This document shows, one piece after another, positions 9,868 through 20,754 of a stretch of DNA of 64,000 bases. The stretch spans positions 5,045,501-5,109,500 of the forward strand of contig NZ_CP126107.1 in the NCBI RefSeq assembly GCF_030123365.1, given 5' to 3'. The position numbers and the translations under genes were made by a program. This DNA is from Neobacillus sp. SuZ13. Lineage in GTDB: Bacteria > Bacillota > Bacilli > Bacillales > Cytobacillaceae. The notes below the pieces were generated by a model, which worked only from the letters and a program-made list of their open reading frames with translations, made no database searches and was not told where the DNA came from. The number at the start of each line of letters is the position of its first letter. Position 1 is the stretch's first letter.

Positions 9868-12741
9868 TTATGCTTTTATGGCACTCTTATCTTCAATTTG
9901 CTGTTTCATTCGAAGGCGGTCACGCTCAAGGATTGGCTTTAAGTATTTACCAGTGTACGATTCAGGGACTTCTGCGACTTTTTCTGGTGTTCCAGTTGCG
10001 ACGATTGTTCCGCCTTTATCGCCGCCTTCAGGTCCTAGGTCAACAAGGTAATCGGCAGCCTTAATGACATCGAGGTTATGCTCAATCACAAGAACCGTGT
10101 CACCATTTTCAACTAAGCGCTGCAACACAACGAGCAAACGGGAAATATCATCCACATGAAGACCCGTTGTCGGTTCATCGAGAATATAGAAGGATTTGCC
10201 TGACGACCGGCGGTGCAGCTCTGAAGCTAATTTGACACGCTGGGCTTCCCCGCCGGATAGAGTTGTTGCAGGCTGGCCTAGTTTGATGTAACCAAGGCCG
10301 ACATCCAAGATAGTTTGCAGTTTACGGCTGATTTTTGGAATGTTTTCGAAAAATTCTACCGACGCTTCCACTGTCATATCAAGAATATCAGCAATGTTTT
10401 TCCCTTTGTACTTTACTTCGAGGGTTTCACGGTTGTACCGTTTGCCATGGCAGACTTCGCATGGTACATAGACATCCGGTAAGAAATGCATTTCAATTTT
10501 GATGATTCCATCGCCGCGGCATGCCTCACAGCGGCCGCCCTTCACATTAAAACTGAAGCGTCCCTTTTTATAACCGCGGACCTTCGCCTCGTTTGTGTTG
10601 GCAAACACATCACGAACATCATCAAAAACCCCAGTATAGGTAGCAGGATTCGAACGTGGTGTCCTGCCAATTGGCGACTGGTCGATATCGATAACTTTCT
10701 CTAAATAATCAATGCCTTTAATACTCTTATGTTCACCAGGCTTTGTTTTTGCATGATGCAGCTTTTGCGCCAATGATTTATGTAAGATCTCGTTAATGAG
10801 AGTACTCTTCCCAGAACCAGATACACCCGTAATCGCAATAAACATCCCTAACGGCAGCTTCACATTGACATTTTTTAAATTGTTTTCCGATGCGCCTTTG
10901 ATTTCAATAAAGCGGCCATCCGGCTTGCGGCGTTCTAAGGGCAGAGGGATAAACTTCTTCCCGGACAAGTATTGACCCGTCAATGAATTTGGATCTGCCA
11001 TGACTTCGGCTGGTGTTCCCGCAGAAACGATTTCCCCGCCATGAACCCCGGCACCCGGACCGATATCAATCAGGTAATCGGCCGCAATCATCGTGTCCTC
11101 ATCATGCTCAACCACAATCAAGGTGTTGCCGATATCGCGCATGTTTTGCAGCGTTCCAATTAAGCGGTCATTATCCCGTTGATGCAATCCAATTGACGGT
11201 TCATCCAAGATATATAAGACACCAGTTAAACGAGAACCGATTTGTGTGGCTAAGCGAATCCGCTGGGCCTCCCCGCCTGACAGCGTACCAGCAGTCCGGC
11301 TCAGTGTTAAATAATCGAGACCGACATTAATTAAGAAGCCAAGCCGCTCACTGATTTCATTGAAGATCAGTTTAGCAATTTGCATTTCTTTTTCAGAAAG
11401 CGTTAATTCTGCGAAAAATTGATTGGCCTCTTCAATGGAAAGGTCGGTGATTTGGGCAATATGGCGGCCATTAATAAGGACGGCCAACGTTTCTTTTTTC
11501 AGACGATAGCCCTTACAGGTTGGACATGGCTTTTGACCCATATATTTTTCCATTTGCTCCCGGATATAATCGGAGCTCGTCTCTTTGTACCGACGCTCCA
11601 CATTGCGGATGACACCCTCAAATTCAATATTCCCCTCACGAACTTGGCCAAAATCATTTTCATAGCGGAAATAGATTTTTTCTCGACCTCCTCCATAAAG
11701 GACTTTTTCCAAAAGGTGTTCCGGGATATCCTTCACTGGGATATTCATATCTACTCCGAAATGATCACATACTGCCTCAAGCAGCTGTGGATAGTACTGT
11801 GAACTAGTCGGTTCCCACGGCGCAATTGCATGCTCCTTCAGTGTCAAGTCGCGATTGGGGATGACAAGTTCGACATCGACTTCGAGCTTAGAACCAAGTC
11901 CGTCACATTCAGGGCAGGCACCAAATGGACTGTTAAAAGAAAACATCCGTGGTTCCAGTTCTCCAATCGAAAAGCCACAGTGCGGGCAGGCATGATTTTC
12001 ACTAAACAACAATTCTTCCTGACCGATCACATCGACGATGACTTTTCCTTCGCCTAGTTTTAGTGCTGTCTCGAGAGAATCAGCAATCCGCGCTGAGACC
12101 CCTTCCTTGACGACAATCCTATCAATAATGACTTCAATCGAATGCTTTTTATTTTTCTCTAACTCAATCTCATCACCAAGATCGAGCATTTCCCCATCGA
12201 CACGAACGCGGACAAATCCTTGCTTCTTAATATCCTCGAGCACCTTCACATGAGATCCTTTCCGGCCTGACACCACCGGGGCAAGAATTTGCATTTTGGT
12301 CCGCTCCGGGTATTCTAAAATCCGGTCGACCATCTGCTCAATCGTTTGTGAGGAGATTTCAATCCCATGGATTGGGCATGTTGGATGCCCTACCCTTGCA
12401 AATAATAACCGCAAATAATCATAGATTTCTGTCACCGTACCGACCGTCGAACGGGGGTTACGGCTTGTTGTTTTTTGATCAATGGAGATTGCCGGGGAGA
12501 GACCCTCAATTGCATCAACATCCGGTTTATCCATTTGGCCAAGAAATTGCCGTGCGTAGGCAGAAAGGGATTCGACATAGCGTCTTTGCCCCTCGGCATA
12601 AATCGTATCAAAGGCAAGTGAGGACTTTCCAGATCCAGAAAGTCCCGTTAAGACAACAAGCTTATCTCTCGGAATGGTGACATCGATATTTTTCAAATTG
12701 TGGGCTCTAGCGCCTTTCACAATCAGTTTTTCCATTGCCAT
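9868..12741 (-). CDS. uvrA: Excinuclease ABC subunit A
   Basis: DNA damage recognition ATPase of nucleotide excision repair, 957 residues (full length). It has two ABC modules: Walker [14 protein letters not shown] near residue 33 and [13 protein letters not shown] near residue 640, each with an LSGGEAQR signature. Zinc-binding Cys clusters are present (CPHCGF...[12 protein letters not shown]...CEVC). It follows uvrB by 7 bp, forming the uvrBA operon. Confidence 0.98.
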   Translation of the reverse strand: MAMEKLIVKGARAHNLKNIDVTIPRDKLVVLTGLSGSGKSSLAFDTIYAEGQRRYVESLSAYARQFLGQMDKPDVDAIEGLSPAISIDQKTTSRNPRSTVGTVTEIYDYLRLLFARVGHPTCPIHGIEISSQTIEQMVDRILEYPERTKMQILAPVVSGRKGSHVKVLEDIKKQGFVRVRVDGEMLDLGDEIELEKNKKHSIEVIIDRIVVKEGVSARIADSLETALKLGEGKVIVDVIGQEELLFSENHACPHCGFSIGELEPRMFSFNSPFGACPECDGLGSKLEVDVELVIPNRDLTLKEHAIAPWEPTSSQYYPQLLEAVCDHFGVDMNIPVKDIPEHLLEKVLYGGGREKIYFRYENDFGQVREGNIEFEGVIRNVERRYKETSSDYIREQMEKYMGQKPCPTCKGYRLKKETLAVLINGRHIAQITDLSIEEANQFFAELTLSEKEMQIAKLIFNEISERLGFLINVGLDYLTLSRTAGTLSGGEAQRIRLATQIGSRLTGVLYILDEPSIGLHQRDNDRLIGTLQNMRDIGNTLIVVEHDEDTMIAADYLIDIGPGAGVHGGEIVSAGTPAEVMADPNSLTGQYLSGKKFIPLPLERRKPDGRFIEIKGASENNLKNVNVKLPLGMFIAITGVSGSGKSTLINEILHKSLAQKLHHAKTKPGEHKSIKGIDYLEKVIDIDQSPIGRTPRSNPATYTGVFDDVRDVFANTNEAKVRGYKKGRFSFNVKGGRCEACRGDGIIKIEMHFLPDVYVPCEVCHGKRYNRETLEVKYKGKNIADILDMTVEASVEFFENIPKISRKLQTILDVGLGYIKLGQPATTLSGGEAQRVKLASELHRRSSGKSFYILDEPTTGLHVDDISRLLVVLQRLVENGDTVLVIEHNLDVIKAADYLVDLGPEGGDKGGTIVATGTPEKVAEVPESYTGKYLKPILERDRLRMKQQIEDKSAIKA

Positions 12742-12748
12742 TTTTACG

Positions 12749-14728
12749 TCATCCTTCCGCTTTCAATTCCAAAATTAAATCACGAAGCTCAGCAGCACGT
12801 TCAAAGTTAAGCGCTTTGGCTTCGACCTTCATTTCTTTTTCCATTGTGGCAATTAATTTTTCTCTTTCTTTCTTGTTCATCTTACTAAATGAAGCTGCTG
12901 GTTTGTAATCTTCCTGCTCCTCAGCCGCATGTGTAGCACGGATGACGTCACGGATATCTTTTTGAATTGTCATTGGGACGATTCCGTGCTTTTGGTTGTA
13001 CTCCTCTTGGATGGAACGGCGGCGCCTTGTTTCAGTGATCGCTAATTCCATGGAATTCGTAATTTTGTCTGCATACATGATGACATGTCCCTGGGCATTC
13101 CGGGCGGCACGGCCGATTGTTTGGATTAACGAACGTTCCGAACGAAGGAAGCCTTCTTTGTCGGCATCCAGGATCGCGATCAGAGAAACCTCAGGAATGT
13201 CGAGACCTTCCCGAAGCAGGTTAATCCCAATGAGAACATCATATTTGCCGAGACGCAATTCTCGAATAATTTCAATCCGTTCGAGCGTCTTAACCTCAGA
13301 ATGCAGGTATTGAACTTTAATGCCGATTTCCTTCAGGTAATCCGTTAGATCTTCGGACATTTTTTTCGTCAAGGTGGTCACAAGGACACGTTCATTTCTC
13401 CGTACCCTTTCGTGAATTTCACCAATCAAGTCATCAATCTGCCCCTCAATTGGACGAACCTCAATCGTAGGGTCTAAGAGTCCTGTCGGACGGATAATTT
13501 GTGAAACCATTTTCGGTGTATGTTCCAGCTCGTACGGTCCAGGTGTGGCCGAAACATAAATGATATTGTGGATATGCTTTTCGAACTCATCGAACATTAA
13601 CGGCCGGTTATCAAGCGCTGATGGGAGACGAAAGCCGTGATCTACAAGGACTTGTTTCCGTGCTTTATCGCCATTAAACATACCCCTGACTTGCGGCAAA
13701 GTTACATGTGACTCGTCAATCACCATCAAAAAGTCTTTTGGAAAATAATCCAACAGGGTATATGGAGTGGAGCCCGCTTCTCTTAAGGTTAAATGGCGAG
13801 AGTAGTTTTCAATCCCTGAGCAAAAGCCCATTTCCCGCATCATTTCCAGGTCATAGCGTGTCCTTTGTTCGAGCCGTTGGGCTTCGAGTAATTTATTGTC
13901 CTCGCGCAGTTCTTCGAGGCGTACTTCTAGTTCTTTTTCAATATTTTCAATGGCTATTCTCAGCTTTTCTTCCCGTGTAACGAAGTGGGAGGCTGGGAAA
14001 ATGGCAACATGCTCCCGTTCACCCATAATCTCTCCTGTGAGCGCATCAACCTCGCGAATCCGATCGATCTCATCACCAAAAAACTCCACTCGAAGGCAAT
14101 GCTCGTCACGAGAAGCAGGAAAAATCTCGACAACATCGCCACGGACGCGGAAGGTTCCCCGCTTGAAATCGATATCATTCCTGTCATATTGGATATCGAC
14201 TAATCGACGTAACAGCTGATTTCGCTCAACTTCCATTCCTGTTCGGAGCGATAAAACCATTTCTCGATATTCTTCAGGAGAACCCAAACCATAAATACAG
14301 GAAACGGAGGCAATCACAATTACATCTTTTCGTTCAAAGAGAGAAGATGTCGCTGAGTGGCGTAATTTATCAATTTCATCATTGATACTTGCATCTTTTT
14401 CAATGAATGTATCCGTCTGTGGCACGTAAGCCTCTGGCTGAAAGTAGTCATAGTAACTGACAAAATATTCAACCGCATTATTTGGAAAAAATTCTTTAAA
14501 CTCACTGTAGAGCTGTCCAGCAAGGGTTTTGTTATGAGCAATAATAAGCGTTGGTTTATTTACCTCTTTAATTACATTTGAAATCGTAAATGTTTTACCC
14601 GTACCTGTGGCACCAAGCAATGTCTGTTCTTTTTTATTATTCTTGATCCCGTCAACTAATTGACTGATCGCCTCCGGCTGGTCACCTTGGGGCGAGTATT
14701 TTGACACTAATTCAAATTGATCCTTCAC
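12749..14728 (-). CDS. uvrB: Excinuclease ABC subunit B
   Basis: Helicase-like damage verification subunit, 659 residues. Walker A GATGTGKT is at residues 39-46; the beta-hairpin that clamps DNA is visible ([15 protein letters not shown]), as are helicase motif VI (QTIGRAARN) and the C-terminal UVR domain that contacts UvrC. It starts at GTG with GGGAGG upstream. A LexA-type box lies about 140 bp upstream. Confidence 0.98.
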   Translation of the reverse strand: MKDQFELVSKYSPQGDQPEAISQLVDGIKNNKKEQTLLGATGTGKTFTISNVIKEVNKPTLIIAHNKTLAGQLYSEFKEFFPNNAVEYFVSYYDYFQPEAYVPQTDTFIEKDASINDEIDKLRHSATSSLFERKDVIVIASVSCIYGLGSPEEYREMVLSLRTGMEVERNQLLRRLVDIQYDRNDIDFKRGTFRVRGDVVEIFPASRDEHCLRVEFFGDEIDRIREVDALTGEIMGEREHVAIFPASHFVTREEKLRIAIENIEKELEVRLEELREDNKLLEAQRLEQRTRYDLEMMREMGFCSGIENYSRHLTLREAGSTPYTLLDYFPKDFLMVIDESHVTLPQVRGMFNGDKARKQVLVDHGFRLPSALDNRPLMFDEFEKHIHNIIYVSATPGPYELEHTPKMVSQIIRPTGLLDPTIEVRPIEGQIDDLIGEIHERVRRNERVLVTTLTKKMSEDLTDYLKEIGIKVQYLHSEVKTLERIEIIRELRLGKYDVLIGINLLREGLDIPEVSLIAILDADKEGFLRSERSLIQTIGRAARNAQGHVIMYADKITNSMELAITETRRRRSIQEEYNQKHGIVPMTIQKDIRDVIRATHAAEEQEDYKPAASFSKMNKKEREKLIATMEKEMKVEAKALNFERAAELRDLILELKAEG

Positions 14729-14827
14729 GAAAAATTCCCTCCCGTAAAATCAATTACTTTTCAGCATATGTACCTAATAATGGACCGGGATGGTGCTGGA
14801 AAGTATATCCTCTAAATTCATATTAAC

Positions 14828-14833
14828 ATTCTA
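14828..14833 (-). promoter_or_regulatory. Extended -10 promoter element of uvrB
   Basis: On the minus strand TAGAAT is preceded by TGG, giving an extended -10 (TGn). It lies 33 bases downstream of the LexA-like box; no strong -35 is visible. Confidence 0.5.
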
Positions 14834-14865
14834 CCACATTCACCTAAAAACAAACCAATAATATG

Positions 14866-14879
14866 CGAACGAATATTCG
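14866..14879 (-). promoter_or_regulatory. LexA (SOS) box of uvrBA
   Basis: On the minus strand CGAAT-ATTC-GTTCG differs by one base from the Bacillus consensus CGAAC-N4-GTTCG. Its position upstream of uvrB agrees with the known SOS control of uvrBA. Confidence 0.75.
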
Positions 14880-14888
14880 ATTTCATTA

Positions 14889-14922
14889 AAAAAGCCTGCC
14901 ATTTTACTGACAGACTTTTAAT
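14889..14922 (-). terminator. Terminator after csbA
   Basis: On the minus strand GTCTGTCA pairs with TGGCAGGC (two G-U pairs) around GTAAAA, followed by TTTTTT. Confidence 0.75.
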
Positions 14923-14933
14923 AGTTTCAATTC

Positions 14934-15173
14934 TTAGGTCTTCTTCAATGCCTTCTGCTTCATTTTTTCAGCCATCCAAAAACCGGCAGTTAACGAGAAT
15001 GCATCCACTACGATCAACATAAACGTGTTGGTATACCCTTTATATACCGAAGTGGCAATTAGAGCCACGGTCAAGATGAGCCCAATCACTCGGTTGTAGG
15101 TGACCCGTGTAAAAAGCAAGACGAGCAGCCCTGGAAGAATAAGCGCTGAGAAATATCGAATAACCGTTTCCAA
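14934..15173 (-). CDS. csbA: Small membrane protein CsbA
   Basis: About 79 residues with three hydrophobic segments and the CsbA/DUF2198 core LILPGLLVLLFTRVTYNR. In B. subtilis csbA is a sigma-B-controlled gene of unknown function located just upstream of uvrB, as here. The TTG at 15173 is preferred because GAGGTG lies 6 bases upstream; a GTG at 15182 overlaps that site. Confidence 0.82.
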   Translation of the reverse strand: METVIRYFSALILPGLLVLLFTRVTYNRVIGLILTVALIATSVYKGYTNTFMLIVVDAFSLTAGFWMAEKMKQKALKKT

Positions 15174-15269
15174 TGAGTACACCTCATTTATTTCATACTA
15201 TTTATTTATTCTAGAAATTAATTCACAAAATTGCAACAAAAAGGATAGATGGAACTGCCATTCCAAAGC

Positions 15270-16721
15270 TTATTTTTGCATACTAACATGCATTTTCCCG
15301 TCTTTTGGCTGAGTAAATAGACTAGTTACTACAAATCCAAAAAGTGAAAGTAGGATCGGGAAGACAACCGTGTGAAAACCAAATGGATTTGGATAAAGTT
15401 GATCCAATAAAATGTATGATCCCATTCCTAAAATCATCGAAGAGATGGCTCCGTATTTATTGCCCCTGCTCCAATATAAGCCTAAAACCACCGGCCAAAT
15501 AAAGACAGACTCAAGCCCTCCAAAAGAAAACAGATTCAACCAAACAATCAAATCTGGCGGGCTTAAAGAGAACACTATGACAATTATTCCTATAATCGCC
15601 GTTACGCTAAAACTAACCTTTTTCACAAGATCGTTCCCTGCATCCGGCTTGATGTAATTTAAATAGACATCTTTTACTAAAGCAGAGCTAACCAGAATCA
15701 ATAAAGCGTCCACAGTCGACATAATGGCAGCCATTGGTGCAGCCAGAACGATGCCTGCAGCATATGGCGGCAGCACTTTCATTGATAACATCGGCATAAC
15801 CGTATCCCCAATTTTCACTCCTGGCAGAACGGGTCTGGCAAACACGCCAATAAGATGCATTCCAAGCATGATAAAACCGACCACAAAGGTTCCAATAATA
15901 ATTGCACTATGCATCGCCTTTGAATTTTTATAAGACATCGCTCGGACAGCAATTTGCGGCAAGCCGACGACACCAATCCCTACCAAAATCCAAAAAGAGG
16001 AAACGAAGGTTGGTGTCAAACTCCGCTCAGCCCCAAAGGGACTGATTAAATTAGGATTTTCTGCGGCCAAGTCGGAGATAATCTTTGGGATTCCGCCACC
16101 GGCCTTAATCGTTGCGATTAAAAGGATTAATGTTCCTCCAAACATAACAATACCTTGGATGGTATCTGTAATGGCAACCGCTCGAAAGCCCCCGACAATA
16201 ACAAAGACGAGAACCGAAAAGGCAAAGATTAGTAGAGCTGTGGTGTATGGTAAACCTGTTAAACTTTCTACCAAACGTGCTCCGCCAATCCATTGTGCGG
16301 TCATCGATGAAAATAGAAAGATGATGATACTAGCAGCTGACATCAACACAACTGCTTTACTTTTGTACCTCTCTTTTAAAAAGTCAATCAAGGTGATTGC
16401 TTTGTATTGACGAGAAATAATCGCAAACTTCTTGCCTAGGACCATTAATGTAAAATATCCAGTGGCTAATTGGGCCATGGCCAGGAGGACCCAGCCTAAT
16501 CCTTGCGTATAAGCGATACCTGGACCACCGATGAAACTGCTGGCACTGCCATAAGTCGCCACCATCGTCATCGCCAATATAAAACCGCCCATTTGACGTT
16601 CCCCTAAAAAGTACTCCTCTAAGAATGAGTGAGATCTAATAACAAATTTGTTTGCCCACATGCCAACTGCAAAGATAATGAATAAGAAAATAAGAAGCGG
16701 AGTAATGACGGCCCAATTCAT
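15270..16721 (-). CDS. panF: Sodium/pantothenate symporter
   Basis: Sodium:solute symporter family protein, 483 residues with about 13 membrane segments. It begins MNWAVITPLLIFL, has the FLEEYFLGERQMGGF loop and GSASSFIGGPGIAY, and is closest to PanF in my recognition. It takes up pantothenate, the precursor of coenzyme A. The start overlaps the stop of a YhdT-type small protein by 4 bases, a pairing also seen in other bacteria. Confidence 0.85.
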   Translation of the reverse strand: MNWAVITPLLIFLFIIFAVGMWANKFVIRSHSFLEEYFLGERQMGGFILAMTMVATYGSASSFIGGPGIAYTQGLGWVLLAMAQLATGYFTLMVLGKKFAIISRQYKAITLIDFLKERYKSKAVVLMSAASIIIFLFSSMTAQWIGGARLVESLTGLPYTTALLIFAFSVLVFVIVGGFRAVAITDTIQGIVMFGGTLILLIATIKAGGGIPKIISDLAAENPNLISPFGAERSLTPTFVSSFWILVGIGVVGLPQIAVRAMSYKNSKAMHSAIIIGTFVVGFIMLGMHLIGVFARPVLPGVKIGDTVMPMLSMKVLPPYAAGIVLAAPMAAIMSTVDALLILVSSALVKDVYLNYIKPDAGNDLVKKVSFSVTAIIGIIVIVFSLSPPDLIVWLNLFSFGGLESVFIWPVVLGLYWSRGNKYGAISSMILGMGSYILLDQLYPNPFGFHTVVFPILLSLFGFVVTSLFTQPKDGKMHVSMQK

Positions 16722-17002
16722 TTGATTTCCCCCTCTTCCTCTTCAAAGGGAACATCCTTGAATAATACCTTTACCGTAAAAATAACGAGAATCACCATAA
16801 CAATGAAACCTACAATACAACTATAAAAAAACCAAGCAGGCAACCCCCATATGTATGTGTAATTTTCTACTTTGGCTGAACCGAGCCCATAGGCAAAGCC
16901 GTACCACCAAAGAAAATTAATCAAAACAAGGATTATTCCAATCACAGCTTCCCTGTGAGCAATTTTGAAACGCTTGTCCCGCGGATAACCACTTTTCTTC
17001 AT
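16718..17002 (-). CDS. YhdT/DUF997 family small membrane protein
   Basis: A 94-residue protein with two hydrophobic segments and the pattern RFKIAHREAVIGI...WWYGFAYGLG, typical of the DUF997 (YhdT) family encoded next to panF. The ATG at 17002 is chosen because AGGAGG lies 6 bases upstream. Probable accessory to PanF, but no function is proven. Confidence 0.8.
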   Translation of the reverse strand: MKKSGYPRDKRFKIAHREAVIGIILVLINFLWWYGFAYGLGSAKVENYTYIWGLPAWFFYSCIVGFIVMVILVIFTVKVLFKDVPFEEEEGEIK

Positions 17003-17107
17003 TGTCTTCCTCCTAGCTAAAAACACTCTAACATATTCAGGTTATTTTTAACCAATAAAGAAAAAATAACCAACCTAATCCTAGCGGAAAAAGAAAAAAT
17101 GAGCAAA

Positions 17108-17134
17108 GAAAAAAACCTATCTGTTGCGGATAGG
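17108..17134 (-). terminator. Terminator after the CDF transporter gene
   Basis: Perfect stem CCTATC/GATAGG with a 7-base loop and a T-run on the minus strand. Confidence 0.85.
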
Positions 17135-17155
17135 CTTAATGGATGGATGTTTTAA

Positions 17156-18094
17156 TTAATTACATGTCCCATGCGGGCTAGGGCAGCCGTTTGCTTCTTT
17201 TTCTACTTGAATGGTGCTGTGTTCGATGTGAAACTGGTCGTGAAGGATCTTTTGGGATTGTGAGAGGATTTCATCATGAACACCGCTATCTAATATGGTA
17301 ATATGGCAGCTCAATACGGGATATCCAGAGGTAATTGTCCAAATGTGCAAATCATGGACTTCCTTCACCAATGGGATCTTTTTAAGTTCCTCTTTCACAA
17401 GACTGATATCAATCTGTGATGGCGCACCCTCCATTAAGATATGAAACGAGTCCTTCATAACCCTGTACCCACTTAGGAGAATCAAGACAGCTACAATGAC
17501 ACTCGCGATCGGATCTGCAATTCCCCACCCGAAAAACATAATCAATAATGCGGCAACAATCGCGCCCACCGATCCCAGCATATCTCCAAGAACATGCAAG
17601 AAAGCACTCCTGACATTCAAGTTTTCATCCTTGTCACCCTTCATTAATATCCATGCAGCAATAATATTAACGATCAGCCCCGTTACAGATATCATCAGCA
17701 TTCCAGTACTTTGCACCTCTGGAGGATTGAAGAAGCGTTGAAAAGCCTCAAAAAAGATATAGATGGAAATAACCACAAGAGTTAAGCCATTCAGGGCTGC
17801 AGCGATAATTTCAAATCGTTTGTAGCCATAGGTTTTTTCCGGCGATACCTGTTTCTCCCCGAGCTTGATGGCAAAAAAGCTTAACCCAAGTGCGGCAGCA
17901 TCACTCAGCATATGACCTGCATCTGACAAAAGCGCCAAGCTATTTGTTAACAGACCACCAATTACTTCAACTACCATAAAGGCAGCAATTAATAGGAAGG
18001 AACTCAACAAAGCTTTTTTATTACTCGTATGCGAATGTCCATGTGAATGCCCGTGTGAATGACCATGCGAATGGCCGTGATGGTGATGACCCAT
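17156..18094 (-). CDS. czcD: Cation diffusion facilitator (zinc/cobalt exporter, CzcD type)
   Basis: Divalent cation/proton antiporter of 312 residues. The first 22 residues are almost only His, Gly and Ser (HGHSHGHS repeats), a cytosolic metal-binding tail. Six membrane segments follow, with the metal site in helix 2 (LLSDAGHMLSDAA) and helix 5 (HVLGD). The C-terminal cytosolic domain contains the DLHIWTITSG pattern. Its roughly 170-base leader contains two hairpins. Confidence 0.88.
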   Translation of the reverse strand: MGHHHHGHSHGHSHGHSHGHSHTSNKKALLSSFLLIAAFMVVEVIGGLLTNSLALLSDAGHMLSDAAALGLSFFAIKLGEKQVSPEKTYGYKRFEIIAAALNGLTLVVISIYIFFEAFQRFFNPPEVQSTGMLMISVTGLIVNIIAAWILMKGDKDENLNVRSAFLHVLGDMLGSVGAIVAALLIMFFGWGIADPIASVIVAVLILLSGYRVMKDSFHILMEGAPSQIDISLVKEELKKIPLVKEVHDLHIWTITSGYPVLSCHITILDSGVHDEILSQSQKILHDQFHIEHSTIQVEKEANGCPSPHGTCN

Positions 18095-18114
18095 GTTAAT
18101 CCCCCCAGAGCTCT

Positions 18115-18264
18115 CTGGATAGAGCGGCTCAATTATTTATCTGTTTCTAAACCGAAAATATTACGATTAAGGCTAGTGTTTTCTAATCTTAATATTTCGA
18201 TACCCTGCCTCAAAACGGCAGGTATCGCAGCCCTAAGAGGCCGTCTTCATTCAAAGGTTCGTTT
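18115..18264 (-). promoter_or_regulatory. Structured 5' leader of the CDF exporter gene
   Basis: Between the predicted start of transcription (about 18264) and the gene, the minus strand has two hairpins in tandem: GATACCTGCC...GGCAGGGTATC (one bulge), then AATATTA-GATTA pairing with TAATC-TAATATT. A metal-sensing riboswitch is possible in this position, but I could not match it to the NiCo or yybP-ykoY consensus. No clear ORF is inside. Confidence 0.45.
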
Positions 18265-18270
18265 GATTAT

Positions 18271-18300
18271 ATGATATTCAAGTGATGGTTTGAGTGTCAA
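18271..18300 (-). promoter_or_regulatory. Sigma-A promoter of the CDF exporter gene
   Basis: Minus strand TTGACA (18300-18295), 18-base spacer, TATCAT (18276-18271). Confidence 0.65.
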
Positions 18301-18383
18301 TCTTTTTATACATTATTCTTTCAAAAAGAAAGCGTTCATTTATTTAATTAATATTTTTAATTTTCCCATTATTAATCAAACTA

Positions 18384-18415
18384 TTGTATTCCATAATATT
18401 ATAGCGTTATAATAT
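18384..18415 (+). promoter_or_regulatory. Promoter with overlapping perfect palindrome upstream of the amino-acid ABC operon
   Basis: TTGTAT (18384-18389), 18 bases, TATAAT (18408-18413). The -10 lies inside a perfect inverted repeat ATATTATA-GCGT-TATAATAT (18396-18415), a likely repressor operator. Confidence 0.55.
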
Positions 18416-18479
18416 GTTAGAGTAATAATACGGTAACGTACTAAAGTAAATTAATAATAGATAAGGTGGTAGTTTGAAT

Positions 18480-19256
18480 ATGAAACGTATATCAACGATT
18501 GTTCTAATAATAGCAGCACTATTCTCCATCCTTACGGGTTGTTCTTCTAAGACATCTGAAGCAAAGGACAACACGTTGGTCATTGGGATTGATGATAAAT
18601 TTGCTCCAATGGGGTTCCGAGATGAAGATAACAAGATTGTTGGTTTTGATATTGATTATGCCAACGCAGCAGCAGAAAAAATGGGGAAAAAGGTAAAGTT
18701 CCAACCGATCGATTGGAGTACAAAAGAAGCGGAACTTAGCAGTGGAAGAATTGACCTTATTTGGAACGGATACACTATTACAGATGAACGAAAAAAGAAA
18801 GTTCTTTTCACAAAGCCATATTTAAAAAATGCCCAAGTGGTTGTGACCATGGCTGATTCAAAGCTATCTAAATTAGACGATTTAGCGGGTAAAGTAGTCG
18901 GCTTGCAAACACTATCTTCAGCAGCTGATGCTTTAGATGCTTCACCAATCAAAGCAAAAATAAAGACAGTAACCGAGTTTGCGGATAATGTCCAGGCTTT
19001 AACCGATTTAAAGAGCGGCCGGTTGGATGCGGTAGTTATTGATGAAGTTGTCATTGATTATTACATGTCGAAAGAAAAAGAAGCCTTCAAGATTCTTGAT
19101 GAATCACTAGCTCCTGAAGAATACGGTATTGGTGTTAAAAAAGGAAACGATGACTTACTGAAAAACCTGCAAAAAGCTCTCGACGAGATGAATGAGGATG
19201 GCACAGCCTCCCAAATTTCGGAAAAGTGGTTTGGCGAAAATAAGGTTTTAAACTAA
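18480..19256 (+). CDS. Polar amino-acid ABC transporter, substrate-binding lipoprotein
   Basis: Extracellular solute-binding protein of family 3, 258 residues. It has a lipoprotein signal with lipobox LTGC near residue 22, then IDDKFAPMGFRDEDNKIVGFDIDYA, the typical ligand-cleft start, and NGYTITDERKKKVLFTKPY. The ATG at 18480 follows AAGGTGG by 10 bases. It is the first gene of a three-gene importer. Cystine or another polar amino acid is the likely substrate, but specificity cannot be read from the sequence. Confidence 0.88.
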   Translation: MKRISTIVLIIAALFSILTGCSSKTSEAKDNTLVIGIDDKFAPMGFRDEDNKIVGFDIDYANAAAEKMGKKVKFQPIDWSTKEAELSSGRIDLIWNGYTITDERKKKVLFTKPYLKNAQVVVTMADSKLSKLDDLAGKVVGLQTLSSAADALDASPIKAKIKTVTEFADNVQALTDLKSGRLDAVVIDEVVIDYYMSKEKEAFKILDESLAPEEYGIGVKKGNDDLLKNLQKALDEMNEDGTASQISEKWFGENKVLN

Positions 19257-19320
19257 TAATGAATATATAGCGAACAGGATTTCCATAGGGAAGCCTGTTT
19301 TGCTTTTGGAGGAACATCAA

Positions 19321-19980
19321 ATGTCTGTTGATTATCTAATTTCCATACTAAAACCTATGCTCGAAGGGGCACAGATGACCATCTTCTTGTTTTTGATTGC
19401 CATTGTCGTGTCCATCCCCCTCGGGTTTGTTTTAACTCTAGCTGTCGGCAGCCGTTTTAAACCACTCTCCTTGCTTGCAGAGGGCTATATTTATGTCATG
19501 CGTGGAACACCACTTCTACTCCAGTTGTTATTTATCTGTTTCGGGCTGCCGATGATTCCAGTAGTTGGTGAATATTTAGTTTTGGATCGCTTTGTGGCTG
19601 CCTGTATCGGTTTCATCTTGAACTATGCGGCTTATTTTGCTGAAATCTTCCGCGGTGGGCTGCTTGCGATTGATAAGGGGCAATATGAAGCCTCGCAAGT
19701 TCTCGGATTAAATAAATGGCAGACCTTAACGAGAGTTATCCTGCCGCAAATGTTCCGGATTGCCCTTCCATCTGTTGCGAACGAATCCGTGACATTAGTG
19801 AAAGATACCGCCCTCCTTTATGCCGTTGCTGTACCGGAATTGCTGCACTTTGCGCAAACAGCGGTCAATCGTGACTTCACCATTGTCCCTTTCTTTGTGG
19901 CAGGGGTTATTTATTTAATCATGACGCTCCTGTTAACTATGGTCTTTAAAGGGCTTGAAAAACGGTTCAAATTTGAATAA
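19321..19980 (+). CDS. Amino-acid ABC transporter permease
   Basis: HisMQ-type permease, 219 residues with about five membrane segments. The EAA loop that docks the ATPase is visible (QYEASQVLGLNKWQTLTRVILPQ). The preceding MRGTPLLLQLLF segment is typical of polar amino-acid permeases. The ATG at 19321 has GGAGGA 7 bases upstream. With only one permease gene it should act as a homodimer. Confidence 0.9.
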   Translation: MSVDYLISILKPMLEGAQMTIFLFLIAIVVSIPLGFVLTLAVGSRFKPLSLLAEGYIYVMRGTPLLLQLLFICFGLPMIPVVGEYLVLDRFVAACIGFILNYAAYFAEIFRGGLLAIDKGQYEASQVLGLNKWQTLTRVILPQMFRIALPSVANESVTLVKDTALLYAVAVPELLHFAQTAVNRDFTIVPFFVAGVIYLIMTLLLTMVFKGLEKRFKFE

Positions 19981-19995
19981 GAAGGAGTGGTGGAG

Positions 19996-20742
19996 ATGCC
20001 TGTTATTGAAATATCTAACCTGAAAAAATCATATGGCAACTTAGATGTCTTAAAAAATATTACATTTGATGTTCATAAAAATGATGTCGTTGCGGTAATC
20101 GGTCCATCTGGTTCAGGAAAAAGTACGATGCTCCGCAGTTTGGCCCAACTTGAAAAAATTGACGCCGGCAGTATTGTTGTTTCCGGAAAGCATTTAGCCA
20201 AAAATGGTATCTACGCAAATCCGCAAGAATTAAAAGAGATTAACGCAAAAATGGGGATGGTCTTTCAGCATTTCAACCTCTTTCCGCACCTTACCGTGAA
20301 AGAGAATCTGGAACTTGCCCCCAAAATGTTGAAGAAGGAATCGGCTGCTGCTATACAAAAGAGAAGCAGTGAGCTTCTTGAGAAAATTGGTCTTGCTGAC
20401 CGGGCCGCTGCCTATCCTGCAAAATTATCAGGCGGACAGAAACAACGAGTAGCCATCGCCCGAGCACTCATGTTAAATCCAGAAATTCTACTCTTTGATG
20501 AGCCGACTTCTGCCTTAGACCCAGAATTGACGGGTGAGGTGCTGAAAGTAATGAAGGATTTGGCGGAAGAACATATGACAATGATTGTCGTAACCCACGA
20601 GATGGGCTTTGCCAAGGAAGTAGCAAACAGAGTTGTTTTTATGGACAACGGGGAGATTGTTGAATCCGGTTCGCCGGTCGAATTGTTTACGAACCCTAAG
20701 AATGAACGAACGCAAGCCTTTTTAAAACGTAGTTTAAAGTGA
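19996..20742 (+). CDS. Amino-acid ABC transporter ATP-binding protein
   Basis: GlnQ/ArtP-type ATPase, 248 residues. Walker [10 protein letters not shown] near residue 36, Q-loop FQHFNLFPH, signature LSGGQKQR, Walker [13 protein letters not shown] and the H-loop THEMGFA are all intact. The ATG at 19996 has AAGGAG 8 bases upstream. It closes the operon; a terminator follows at once. Confidence 0.93.
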   Translation: MPVIEISNLKKSYGNLDVLKNITFDVHKNDVVAVIGPSGSGKSTMLRSLAQLEKIDAGSIVVSGKHLAKNGIYANPQELKEINAKMGMVFQHFNLFPHLTVKENLELAPKMLKKESAAAIQKRSSELLEKIGLADRAAAYPAKLSGGQKQRVAIARALMLNPEILLFDEPTSALDPELTGEVLKVMKDLAEEHMTMIVVTHEMGFAKEVANRVVFMDNGEIVESGSPVELFTNPKNERTQAFLKRSLK

Positions 20743-20754
20743 TTTTAGAGCGCA

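Noticed and set aside
18115-18264. Firm assignment of a NiCo or yybP-ykoY riboswitch
   Set aside because: Hairpins are clear, but the conserved junction sequences of these classes could not be recognised by eye.
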